A DNA stretch of 64,000 nucleotides from Methylotenera_A sp044228245 (GTDB lineage Bacteria; Pseudomonadota; Gammaproteobacteria; Burkholderiales; Methylophilaceae). The notes beneath the pieces were generated by a model. The model ran no database searches. It had not been told where the DNA came from and saw only the letters and a list, made by a program, of their open reading frames with translations. Shown piece after piece: positions 32,857 to 42,000 of this stretch. A program made the position numbers and the translations under genes. The stretch is taken from contig JBGAVG010000001.1 of assembly GCA_044228245.1 (NCBI GenBank), positions 384,012 through 448,011 of the forward strand. The letters run 5' to 3'. How positions within the stretch are numbered: the first letter of the stretch is position 1; each line of letters begins with the position of its first letter.

Positions 32857-33087
32857 TTAATGCATCCGGGACTGCAGGATTCTATCTGCCAGCATTTGAA
32901 AGCGCGGCGATACAAATTTCCTGCTTTGCGAACCAGTATCCGCGATGCTCAACAGTTCCTCTATTGCTGATCGGAATCCCAACTCGAACAGCCAGTAGTC
33001 TGATTCATCAATCGCGGATTTCTTGTCCGCATTCACGTCCTCGCAAAGCCGTTCGAACGCTTCCATACATACATTACGTTCTGCCAT
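32857..33087 (-). CDS. Small acidic hypothetical protein
   Basis: The 76-residue product is helical and acidic, with MEAFERLCEDVNADKKSAIDESDYWLFELGFRSAIEELLSIAD as its core. It has no signal peptide and no recognised motif. A strong GGAGGG site stands a few bases before the ATG. Upstream on the minus strand, TTGCCA and TACTAT 17 bp apart are a candidate promoter near 33100-33150. It lies 96 bp downstream of the Fae-like gene on the same strand; no terminator is evident between them, so they could be co-transcribed. It is separate from the convergent mutY. Confidence 0.7.
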   Translation of the reverse strand: MAERNVCMEAFERLCEDVNADKKSAIDESDYWLFELGFRSAIEELLSIADTGSQSRKFVSPRFQMLADRILQSRMH

Positions 33088-33183
33088 ATGCCCTCCAAGT
33101 TTTATCTTATTGGTTTATAGTAAAAACCTTTGGGCACTTTGGCAAGAGTTATGTTATTTTTGTTCCCTGCTTACTTTTGATGC

Positions 33184-33735
33184 CTATTTTTGATCCCAGG
33201 AATCTTCCCACATGCAATGCTTGATTTTATGGCGATTGGCAATCAGTTCATCGATGCTTGGCTCGTCGTTCAAGGCACGCTTAATCGCAAGTTTTGTCGC
33301 ATCGTAGTTGTTTTTGTACATATCGGCTTTGTCCAATTTGCCTTCTTTTTCCAAGGGAATACAGCCTGGATCAATCCACACCAGGCTGATGATGCACAAA
33401 TCGTTCGCTTGGTCTTTAGGAATGATGCCTTCAATCACGCAATCCAGAATCGCATCGGCTGTCGCTGCTTGTACCACGCCACCAAACAAACCTACATCGG
33501 TGCTGCCTTTTAGCGTTACTTTTGGCACTGTCATACAAACTGGACGCACTAGTTGGTTGATATCACGCACGGCAAACATCGCAGTGTGGCCTTTGCTTTG
33601 CGCCATCAAGTTGGCAAATGCTTGACCAACAGGGCCATCGACTGAGCCGATTAAAATTTCCGGCATTGCAGCAGTAACGTCTTTACCTTCTGAAAATACA
33701 GTTGCTTCGCCAGCTTTGAAAATGATTTTTGACAT
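33184..33735 (-). CDS. Formaldehyde-activating-enzyme (Fae) homologue
   Basis: The 183-residue protein follows the Fae family: EILIGSVDGPVGQAFANLMA, a TVPKVTLKGSTDVGLFGGVVQAATADAILDCVIEGIIP stretch and the NNYDATKLAIKRALNDEPS closing motif. True Fae condenses formaldehyde with tetrahydromethanopterin, a key step of C1 oxidation in methylotrophs. Here the segment before EILIG reads VTAAMP where canonical Fae has a His in an AHIDLIIG-like segment, so the proposed catalytic His appears replaced by Met24. It is probably a Fae-like paralogue (Fae2/Fae3 type) with another or a regulatory role. It has an extra C-terminal region of about 15 residues including CMWEDSWDQK. Confidence 0.9.
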   Translation of the reverse strand: MSKIIFKAGEATVFSEGKDVTAAMPEILIGSVDGPVGQAFANLMAQSKGHTAMFAVRDINQLVRPVCMTVPKVTLKGSTDVGLFGGVVQAATADAILDCVIEGIIPKDQANDLCIISLVWIDPGCIPLEKEGKLDKADMYKNNYDATKLAIKRALNDEPSIDELIANRHKIKHCMWEDSWDQK

Positions 33736-33814
33736 AATATTCTCTTGGGATTCTCAATAATTAAAATGTTATTTTACCAAATGCTTGGCGCTAGTATCAA
33801 TTTAATCCTTAAAC

Positions 33815-34252
33815 TTAATCTGCAAGCGCCAGCTGCATATCTACGTGCGGAATATTGGCATCCATATATTCATCGCTTACCACCTTGAACCCCGCCATGC
33901 TGTAAAAATCGATCGCGTGCGTTTGCGCAGATAATGAAATTGTCTTACTGCCTTGTTGTTTGCAAATTTTAATCGCCTCTAGCAACAGCGCCGTTCCCAG
34001 CCAGATGCCGCGCCAGTGCTTGAGTACAGCCATGCGGCCGATTATCTTATAGTCAACAATTCTCGCGCAGGCAATGGGCTGGTTTTCAAACATTGCCAGC
34101 AAATGGCTGGCAGTTTCGTCCAAGCCATCCCATTCCAGATCAACCGGCACATGCTGTTCCTGAATAAACACTTGCGTTCTTACTTCCCGCAAAAGATTTT
34201 CAGCTTCGTGCCAATTGACATGTCTGATGTTAACTTCGGATAATTGTGGCAT
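33815..34252 (-). CDS. GNAT-family N-acetyltransferase
   Basis: The 145-residue protein has the GNAT core. The acetyl-CoA-binding motif A reads IGRMAVLKHWRGIWLGTALLLEAI, where RGIWLG is a variant of R-G-x-G-x-G. The ElaA-like start includes REVRTQVFIQEQHVPVDLEWDGLDETASH. The C-terminal part is HAIDFYSMAGFKVVSDEYMDANIPHVDMQL. ElaA-type enzymes acetylate unknown amines. It is divergent from the DoxX gene with an 85-bp gap. Confidence 0.88.
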   Translation of the reverse strand: MPQLSEVNIRHVNWHEAENLLREVRTQVFIQEQHVPVDLEWDGLDETASHLLAMFENQPIACARIVDYKIIGRMAVLKHWRGIWLGTALLLEAIKICKQQGSKTISLSAQTHAIDFYSMAGFKVVSDEYMDANIPHVDMQLALAD

Positions 34253-34337
34253 TGTTTTAGATGCGCTTGCAGATTCAACGGGTTCGGTGCATTATGCAGG
34301 CTATTATTTTTGGTCAACTCTATTCATAAGGTTAGTT

Positions 34338-34709
34338 ATGCAACGTTATTTATCAACACTTGCGCGTATTTTGCTCGCGCAGATTTTTTTACTGCAGGTT
34401 GTAATGCTCATTTACGGTTTCTTTACCAACCCTAGCGGTTACCAAGAGTATCAGATGGGCTTGGGTAGTCTGGGTTTACCCGGTATTTTTGCGCCATTGA
34501 TTATTCTGGTGCAGTTAGCTGGTGGCTTGGCATTGTTTTTTGGCTTCAAGACCAAACTTTTTGCAATATTCATGGCCGTTTATGCCATCATTATTTCCTT
34601 CCTGCTTAAATTGCCTGTACTACAGTATCTTGCGATTTCGGGCGGCTTGCTGATGCTGTATCTAAATCCTGTCACCGCATGCAGCCTGGATAATCTTAAA
34701 AAGAAGTAA
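34338..34709 (+). CDS. DoxX-family membrane protein
   Basis: The protein has 123 residues and four transmembrane segments; LARILLAQIFLLQVVMLIYGF and PLIILVQLAGGLALFFGFKTKLFA match the DoxX/DoxD-like family. The start is at 34338, with AAGGT 6-8 bases upstream; a longer frame from 34215 runs into the divergent gene and lacks such a site. The family is linked to thiosulfate:quinone oxidoreductase subunits and to stress-response membrane complexes; a specific role cannot be given. Confidence 0.82.
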   Translation: MQRYLSTLARILLAQIFLLQVVMLIYGFFTNPSGYQEYQMGLGSLGLPGIFAPLIILVQLAGGLALFFGFKTKLFAIFMAVYAIIISFLLKLPVLQYLAISGGLLMLYLNPVTACSLDNLKKK

Positions 34710-34719
34710 TCCGTACGTC

Positions 34720-34747
34720 AGGAAAGCCGGCGGCAAGCCGCTTTCCT
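34720..34747. terminator. Hairpin between convergent doxX and metallohydrolase genes
   Basis: aggaaag pairs with ctttcct and cggc with gccg, with one bulged C and a small loop. T runs are poor on both sides, so termination by this hairpin alone is uncertain. It overlaps the metallohydrolase stop codon. Confidence 0.4.
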
Positions 34748-35669
34748 ATTCCCACTCAAGTGCCGGGTAAATCGTATTCACATTGCGCCTGTTGGCAATA
34801 TCAAATAATTTCCATTTGCCCTTTTCACTTGCAGCGGCGCTACTCATCGCAGATTCCATACTCTCACCTTTTTTGATGCTGGCGCGAATATCCGTTAACA
34901 GCACATTCAAATAGTGTTGCGCATCATCAAGTGCCTTAATCCAGTCTTTGGTCACCGGCCCATGGCCTGGTACAACTTGCTTTGCAGGACTGCTTTTCAG
35001 CTTCTCGATTTCAGCAATCAGGCCCTTGATGTCGCCTTCCAGCACAGGCGTGCGTTCGATAAACAACAGATCGCCGGCAAATAAAGTGCTTGCTTTGCTT
35101 TCCATCACCGAAACATCGGTGTTCGTATGTGCAACTGGGTGCGCTGTCAGCATGAGTTTTCTGTCGCCCAAATCCAGCTCCAATGTAGTTTTAACGCTCA
35201 CCGTAGGTTTAACCAGCTCACTGCCCTTGGCATCTTCACCCAGCAATCTGGCATTCAGTTTGGCGTATTGTTCGCGGCGTAGCTCCATGGCAGTAGCCAG
35301 TTTGTCATGCCCAATAAACTGTGGTTTATCTGCAAGAAAAGCCGCGTTGCCATAGATGTGATCCGGGTGCACGTGTGTATTGATGACATACAACACCGGC
35401 AGCGGTGTCACTTTGCGAATAGCCTCGCGCAGCTGTTTGCCCACTTTCAGGCTGCCCCCGGTATCTATCACCGCCACGCCTTTGCTGCCGACGACAAAAC
35501 TCGCATTGCAGATGTCGCCCTGATAACCCTCATCAATATCCAAATGTACGCCGTGATGCACATAAATACCATCGCCCGCGTTCTCGACAGTAAATGCATC
35601 TTGTCCCGCCTGGCCATGTGCGCAGCCCATCAGTGCAAACATGCTCATGATTATCATTAGAATTCGCAT
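34746..35669 (-). CDS. Quinoprotein-linked MBL-fold zinc metallohydrolase (SoxH-like lipoprotein)
   Basis: The 307-residue protein has a lipoprotein signal (LMGC, Cys16) and the metallo-beta-lactamase motif HVHPDH (H99, H101, D103, H104). Further metal ligands lie in AHPVAHTNTD and VPGHGPV. It fits the 'quinoprotein relay system zinc metallohydrolase' group, which accompanies PQQ-dependent alcohol dehydrogenases in methylotrophs. Divergent from a cytochrome b561, it may belong to a periplasmic electron-transfer or PQQ-related unit; the substrate is unknown. Confidence 0.85.
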   Translation of the reverse strand: MRILMIIMSMFALMGCAHGQAGQDAFTVENAGDGIYVHHGVHLDIDEGYQGDICNASFVVGSKGVAVIDTGGSLKVGKQLREAIRKVTPLPVLYVINTHVHPDHIYGNAAFLADKPQFIGHDKLATAMELRREQYAKLNARLLGEDAKGSELVKPTVSVKTTLELDLGDRKLMLTAHPVAHTNTDVSVMESKASTLFAGDLLFIERTPVLEGDIKGLIAEIEKLKSSPAKQVVPGHGPVTKDWIKALDDAQHYLNVLLTDIRASIKKGESMESAMSSAAASEKGKWKLFDIANRRNVNTIYPALEWE

Positions 35670-35775
35670 GATTCTTTCCTTTAGCTTAACTTACCAATTA
35701 GAATACTGCCTTTGCGTGCAACAATTTACCGTGACCCGTGTCACATAGCTATTCTCTTACCTTGGAAACTATACT

Positions 35776-36375
35776 ATGAATCAGGCATCAACACGTTACA
35801 CTAAAACGGCCATTATTTTGCATGGACTCATCGCACTAGGCATTTTTATCATGCTTGGTGTTGGCTGGTACATGCACGATATTCCTAAAGATGCAGCCAA
35901 ACAATCAGCTTTCGACTTATTTGACCTAGGCATTTACACATGGAATCTCGCTGAGGCAGCCAGCCCCAGAACATTTTATTTTAATCTGCATAAATCCATC
36001 GGTGTAACGTTGTTTGCACTTATTTTGTTTCGCGTATTCTGGCGCATCACACACCGCCCGCCACCCATGCTACCTTCACTTAAGGCGTGGGAGAGAAAAC
36101 TCGCCACCGGCGCACATCACCTGCTTTATCTACTCATGGTCGCCATGCCGTTAAGCGGTCTTATGATGGCGATTAACAGTAAATATGGTGTAGTGTGGTT
36201 TGGTATCGATTTGATTGATGGCCTAGATAACAAAGACTTGCGCGAACTGTTCAAAGAAGTTCACGAGATAATTGCGATAACCTTGGTGGTGGTGGTTATC
36301 GTGCACATTATCGGCGCACTCAAACATAAATTCATCGATAAAGATGACACCATGAAACGCATGTCGCTGAAATAA
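35776..36375 (+). CDS. Cytochrome b561-family membrane protein
   Basis: The 199-residue protein has four membrane helices with paired histidines for two b haems: ILHGLIALGIF, NLHKSIGVTLF, ATGAHHLLYLLMVAMP and VHEIIAITLVVVVIVHIIGALKHKFID. Such proteins carry electrons between quinone and periplasmic partners. It is divergent from the SoxH-like metallohydrolase gene, separated by about 106 bp of promoter region. No gene follows on its strand before a strong terminator. Confidence 0.92.
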   Translation: MNQASTRYTKTAIILHGLIALGIFIMLGVGWYMHDIPKDAAKQSAFDLFDLGIYTWNLAEAASPRTFYFNLHKSIGVTLFALILFRVFWRITHRPPPMLPSLKAWERKLATGAHHLLYLLMVAMPLSGLMMAINSKYGVVWFGIDLIDGLDNKDLRELFKEVHEIIAITLVVVVIVHIIGALKHKFIDKDDTMKRMSLK

Positions 36376-36409
36376 TAAAAAAGCCCGAATATTCGGGCTT
36401 TTTTATTAG
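36374..36409 (+). terminator. Bidirectional intrinsic terminator after cytochrome b561
   Basis: taataaaaaagcccgaa pairs with ttcgggcttttttatta around AT, with T runs on both strands. hemE ends on the opposite strand about 100 bp further on. The remaining 100 bp (36410-36512) hold nothing I can assign. Confidence 0.9.
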
Positions 36410-36512
36410 AAATTTATTTGATGCTATTAATTAGCACACGCCCGCATTTTAGTTACGACATAACCTGAAGGTTAGTCTTCACTGAAACGCAGCATGCCCT
36501 AATGAAACAAAG

Positions 36513-37577
36513 TTAGCGATGATATTGAGCGCTTAGCGTTCTTACAGCATCAATCATACACGCTGCGTTTTCAGGCGCTGTCCACTGTGTAATGCCGTGA
36601 CCCAGGTTGAACACATGTCCATGGCCATGGCCATAACTTGCCAAAATACTGGCAACTTCTTTCTCGATGGCTTCGGGCGTTGAAAGCAAAATCGCCGGAT
36701 CCATATTGCCCTGCAATGCCACTTTATCACCCACGCGCTTGCGTGCCTGGCCTATATCCACCGCCCAATCCAGACCTAGCGCATCTGCGCCGATTTCGGC
36801 TTGTGCTTCCAGCCAGAGCGCGCCGCCTTTGGTAAAGACGATGCTTGGCACTTTGCGGCCTTCAGCTTCTTTGGTCAGGCCATTCACGATTTTTTGCATA
36901 TAATTAAGCGAAAACTCAATATAGGCATTGTGCGAGAGTGCGCCACCCCAGGAATCAAAAATCATCACAGCCTGTGCTCCGGCAGCAATCTGCGCATTGA
37001 GGTACTGAATAATGGTTTGTGCGTTCACATCCAGAATATGATGCAATAGCTCAGGACGCGCATACATGAGCCTCTTGGTGTTGAGAAAGTCCGTACCGCC
37101 TTTGCCTTCCACCATATACGTCGCAAGCGTCCAGGGGCTGCCTGAAAAACCAATCAATGGCACACGTCCATTCAAGGCTTTGCGAATGCTGCTCACAGCA
37201 TCAAACACATATTGCAGCTTGGCCATATCTGGCACTGCAAGTGCCTTGATGCTGGCTTCGTCCGATGCCGTACGCTCAAATTTTGGGCCTTCGCCTTCCT
37301 CAAAATACAAGCCGAGCCCCATCGCATCCGGCACGGTAAGAATATCTGAAAATAAAATAGAAGCATCCAGAAGGGGGTAGCGATCCAGCGGCTGAATGGT
37401 CACCTCGGTCGCAAAATCTGGACTTTTGCACAACTGCAAAAAACTGCCTGCGGTTTTACGGCTTGCACGATACTCCGGTAAATAGCGCCCGGCCTGACGC
37501 ATCATCCACACTGGCGTGTAGTCCGTGGGCTGACGCATGAGCGCGCGCAGGAAAGTGTCGTTTTTCAGTTGGGTCAT
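36513..37577 (-). CDS. hemE: Uroporphyrinogen decarboxylase
   Basis: It removes four acetate carboxyl groups from uroporphyrinogen III in haem and tetrapyrrole synthesis. The 354-residue protein opens with the family signature TPVWMMRQAGRYLPEYRASR and contains ILFSDILTVPDAMGLGLYF (catalytic Asp), GFSGSPWTLATYMVEG and FNLGHGITQWT. It starts right after a terminator for gltD, so its promoter is either very short or overlaps that hairpin. Confidence 0.97.
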   Translation of the reverse strand: MTQLKNDTFLRALMRQPTDYTPVWMMRQAGRYLPEYRASRKTAGSFLQLCKSPDFATEVTIQPLDRYPLLDASILFSDILTVPDAMGLGLYFEEGEGPKFERTASDEASIKALAVPDMAKLQYVFDAVSSIRKALNGRVPLIGFSGSPWTLATYMVEGKGGTDFLNTKRLMYARPELLHHILDVNAQTIIQYLNAQIAAGAQAVMIFDSWGGALSHNAYIEFSLNYMQKIVNGLTKEAEGRKVPSIVFTKGGALWLEAQAEIGADALGLDWAVDIGQARKRVGDKVALQGNMDPAILLSTPEAIEKEVASILASYGHGHGHVFNLGHGITQWTAPENAACMIDAVRTLSAQYHR

Positions 37578-37591
37578 TTTATTTACCTAAT

Positions 37592-37627
37592 AAAAAAGGA
37601 TGCAAAATAACTTATTTTTGCATCCTT
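37592..37627 (-). terminator. Intrinsic terminator between gltD and hemE
   Basis: aaggatgcaaaa pairs with ttttgcatcctt. On the minus strand the stem ends with a T run, so gltBD transcription stops here, 15 bp before hemE starts. On the plus strand a weaker T run follows after AG. Confidence 0.85.
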
Positions 37628-37649
37628 AGTTTTTTGTTTCAGATTAGCA

Positions 37650-39077
37650 TTAACGAGGTAGTGTGGATGCGCCCATTAAATATTCATCGACGGCACGCGC
37701 TGCCTGGCGGCCTTCACGAATCGCCCAAACAACTAATGACTGCCCACGCCGCACGTCACCTGCTGCAAATACCTTTTCTTTGCTGGTTTTATAGCAACCA
37801 TCGCCATCGGTCGTTGCTTTAGCATTACCACGCTGGTCTTTTTCGACGCCAAACGCATCAAGCAATTTTTGCACTGGCGAAACAAAGCCCATGGCCAGCA
37901 ATACCAAATCTGCCTTTATCGTGAACTCGGAGCCCGGGATCTCACACATTTTTCCGTCTTTCCATTCCACGCGCGCACCTTTTAATGCAGTCACTTTGCC
38001 GTTTTCACCGATAAGCTCCTTGGTCGTCACAGACCAGTCGCGGTTGGCGCCTTCCTCGTGGCTGCTGGAAGTGCGCAGCTTGAGTGGCCAGTTCGGCCAA
38101 ACCAGTTCTTTATTTTCTTTTTCTGGCGGACGCGGCATCAGTTCAAATTGCGTAACGCTTAAAGCGCCATGACGGTTTGACGTGCCTACACAATCCGAGC
38201 CGGTATCTCCGCCGCCAATCACCACCACGTGTTTGTTGGTTGCTTTGACTTGATTGGGCACAGAGTCACCTGCAACCACCTTATTTTGCGCCGGTAAAAA
38301 ATCCATTGCAAACATCACGCCATCAAGTTCACGACCGGGCACCGGCAGATCACGCGGCTGCTCTGCGCCGCCCGCCAGAATAACCGCATCATACTGGCTG
38401 AGCAAATCATCCGCATGCACATTTTGACCTACGTACTGATTCACCTTAAATTCCACGCCTTCTGCCTGCATCTGCTTCATACGGCGGTCAATGTGGAATT
38501 TCTCCATTTTGAAATCTGGAATGCCATAACGCAGCAAGCCGCCGATACGGTCGTTTTTCTCAAGCACGGTCACGCTGTGACCAGCACGTGCAAGTTGTTG
38601 TGCTGCAGCCAGCCCGGCAGGGCCAGAGCCCACAATCGCTACTTTTTTACCGGTTTTATTGGGATTGATTTGCGGGGTTACCCAGTCGTTTTCCCAAGCT
38701 TTATCAATGATGGCATGCTCTATCGATTTAATGCCAACTGCATCGTTATTGATATTCAAAGTACAGGCTGCTTCACAGGGTGCCGGACAGATGCGGCCTG
38801 TAAACTCGGGGAAGTTATTGGTAGAGTGCAGCACGTCGATTGCGCCGCGCCAATCCTGACGGTACACCAAATCATTCCAGTCCGGAATGATGTTGTTAAT
38901 CGGGCAGCCCGTGGTACAAAACGGAATGCCGCAATCCATACAGCGCGCACCCTGCTGTTTGGCCTGATCATCCGTCAAATGCAATACAAACTCTTTGTAG
39001 TTTTTAACACGCTCCTGAACTGGCAAGTTTGCCTCAGAAAGACGTTCGAACTCCATGAAACCCGTTGCTTTACCCAT
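37650..39077 (-). CDS. gltD: Glutamate synthase small (beta) subunit
   Basis: The 475-residue subunit takes NADPH electrons by FAD and [4Fe-4S] clusters and passes them to GltB. It has N-terminal cysteines (CMDCGIPFCTTGCPINNIIPDW), the FAD motif VAIVGSGPAGLAAAQQLARAG, the NADPH motif VVVIGGGDTGSDC and a C-terminal FAD block VFAAGDVRRGQSLVVWAIREGRQAA. Its ATG overlaps the last base of the gltB stop, so the subunits are translated together. Confidence 0.97.
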   Translation of the reverse strand: MGKATGFMEFERLSEANLPVQERVKNYKEFVLHLTDDQAKQQGARCMDCGIPFCTTGCPINNIIPDWNDLVYRQDWRGAIDVLHSTNNFPEFTGRICPAPCEAACTLNINNDAVGIKSIEHAIIDKAWENDWVTPQINPNKTGKKVAIVGSGPAGLAAAQQLARAGHSVTVLEKNDRIGGLLRYGIPDFKMEKFHIDRRMKQMQAEGVEFKVNQYVGQNVHADDLLSQYDAVILAGGAEQPRDLPVPGRELDGVMFAMDFLPAQNKVVAGDSVPNQVKATNKHVVVIGGGDTGSDCVGTSNRHGALSVTQFELMPRPPEKENKELVWPNWPLKLRTSSSHEEGANRDWSVTTKELIGENGKVTALKGARVEWKDGKMCEIPGSEFTIKADLVLLAMGFVSPVQKLLDAFGVEKDQRGNAKATTDGDGCYKTSKEKVFAAGDVRRGQSLVVWAIREGRQAARAVDEYLMGASTLPR

Positions 39078-42000
39078 TATGCAGCCACCAATACTTTATC
39101 TTCAGCAAGTTCAATCAATGCGCGTTTATATTCGTTTGGCATCACCTTCACGAACTTGCCACGTGCATTGTCCCAATCAGCGAGAATGGCCCTGGCACGC
39201 TCACTATTAGTGTAATTGATATGTTTTTTAATTAGCGATAGCAGCGTCACCTCATCAGGCTGATCAAGGTGATGCACTGCATCTGCCGCTATATGATCCA
39301 TATGCAGCACTTTTTCCAGTGACACCATATTCATATTGCAGCGTTTTGCAAACAGGCCATCCTCATCGTACACATAAGCCACGCCACCGCTCATGCCTGC
39401 CGCAAAGTTCTGCCCTGTGATGCCCAGCACCACCACCGTTCCACCCGTCATGTATTCACATCCATGGTTGCCTACGCCCTCTACCACCGCGCTGGCGCCC
39501 GAGTTACGCACGCAAAAACGCTCGCCTGCCACACCGTTGAAATAAGCTTCGCCGGTGGTTGCGCCATACATCACAGTATTGCCGATGATGATGTTTTCAT
39601 GCGGAATGCCTCTGAATGCGGCTGGCGGTTTGATGATAATGCGGCCGCCGCATAAGCCCTTGCCCACGTAATCATTGCCCTCGCCGGTCAAGTCAAACGT
39701 AATGCCTTTGGCTAAGAAGGCAGCAAAACTCTGGCCTGACGTACCAGCAAAATTCACATGAATTGTGTCATCCGCCAAGCCAGCGTTGCCATAACGCACC
39801 GCTACCTGATTGGAGAGCATGGTACCAACCGTGCGGTTGGTATTGGTGATCGGCAAATCAATTATCACTTTCTCGCCTTTTTCCAGTGCAGGTTTTGCCA
39901 ACTCAATGAGCTTGTTATCCAGCGCATTCACCAAACCATGGTCTTGTATGTCATTATTTTTGCGTGAGACGCTGGCCGGCATGTCGGGCTGATGGAAAAT
40001 TTTGCTGAAATCCAAACCGTGGATTTTCCAGTGGTCGATACCGGCTTTCATATCCAGCAAATCACTGCGTCCAATCAAATCATCAAACCTGGCAATGCCC
40101 ATGCTGGCCATCAGCTCGCGCACCTCTTCCGCAATGAAGAAGAAGAAATTCACCACATGCTCTGGCTGGCCTGTGAATTTCTTACGCAATACGGGGTCTT
40201 GCGTGGCTACGCCCACCGGGCAGGTATTGAGATGGCATTTACGCATCATGATGCAGCCCTCTACCACCAGCGGCGCCGTGGCGAAGCCAAACTCATCTGC
40301 CCCCAGTAGCGCACCAATCAATACGTCGCGGCCTGTTTTCATTTGGCCATCAACTTGCACGACGACGCGGCCACGCAGCTGATTCAGCACTAAAGTCTGC
40401 TGCGTTTCTGCCAGACCTAATTCCCATGGCGTGCCGGCATGCTTAATGGACGAAATAGGTGATGCACCTGTACCGCCATCATGGCCTGCAATGACAATAT
40501 GGTCGGATTTCGCTTTAGCCACACCTGCGGCTACAGTACCCACCCCTGTCTCAGAAACCAGTTTCACTGAAATGGACGCTTTTGGATTAGCGTTTTTCAG
40601 GTCGTGAATCAGCTGCGCCAAATCCTCAATCGAATAAATATCATGGTGCGGTGGTGGTGAAATCAAGCCAACTCCCGGCACGCTGAAACGCAACTTGGCA
40701 ATATACGGACTCACCTTATGACCGGGCAACTGGCCGCCTTCACCTGGTTTTGCGCCCTGGGCCATTTTGATTTGAATTTGGTCAGCAGAAGCTAAATAAT
40801 CTGCGGTCACTCCGAAGCGGCCTGAGGCCACCTGCTTGATGCGTGAACGCATCGAATCGCCGGCTTTTAGCGCAATGTTCGTTTCAACCAGATCGCTGCC
40901 TATCACCGCCGCCATTGTGGTATCCGCGGTCACAGGAATAAAGCGTTTAGCATCCTCGCCGCCCTCGCCTGTATTGGATTTACCACCGATGCGGTTCATG
41001 GCGATGGCCAAGGTCGCGTGCGCTTCGGTTGAGATAGAACCCAATGACATTGCACCGGTTGCAAAGCGTTTCACGATGTCTTTAGCAGGCTCTACCTGAT
41101 CCAAAGCAATCGGGGCGCCTGCAGGTTTAATCTCAAACAAACCGCGCAAAGTTTTATAATGGCGCGTCTGATCGTTAATCAGTTTGGCATACTCTTTGTA
41201 AGTATCAAATTTGTTGGTGCGCGTGGCGTTTTGCAACTTGGCGATGGTATCCGGCGTCCACATATGCGCTTCGCCGCGTACACGGAAGGCATACTCACCA
41301 CCTGCATCCAGCTGAGTCATTAATACCGGGTCGTTACCAAAAGCCAGATTATGCAAACGCAGCGTTTCTTCTGCCACTTCATCCAGACCAATGCCTTCGA
41401 TCTGTGTGGCCGTACCTGTGAAATATTTGCTGATAAAGGCTGAATTCAAGCCAATGGCTTCAAAAATCTGGGCGCCGCAATACGATTGGTATGTGGAAAT
41501 ACCCATTTTTGACATGACTTTGTACAAGCCTTTACCGATGGCTTTAACGAAGTTTTTGCTGGCAACATAATGATCACTTGCCAGATGGCCAATCGTCTCG
41601 AATGCCAGCCATGGGCAAACCGCCTCTGCCCCGTAACCTGCCAGCAAGGCAAAGTGATGCACCTCTCGTGCCGAACCTGTGTCTACCACCAAGCCAGTGC
41701 TGGTTCTTAACCCGGTTTTTACTAAAAACTCATGGGTGGCTGAACATGCCAGCAATGCCGGGATAGCGATGCGGCTTTTCGAGATGGCCCTGTCTGACAG
41801 AATCAATACATTAAAGCCATCCTGCACTGCTTTTTCTGCAGCTTTGTTTAAATTGGCAATGGCATTCGCCATGCCTGCTTTGCCTTGCTGCGCATCGTAG
41901 GTAATATCCAGCACCAGCGATTTGAACTGGCCTTTAGTTGAAGTGCCAATATTTTTCAGCTGCTCTAATTCTGATAATGTTAAAACAGGCTGACTGGCCT

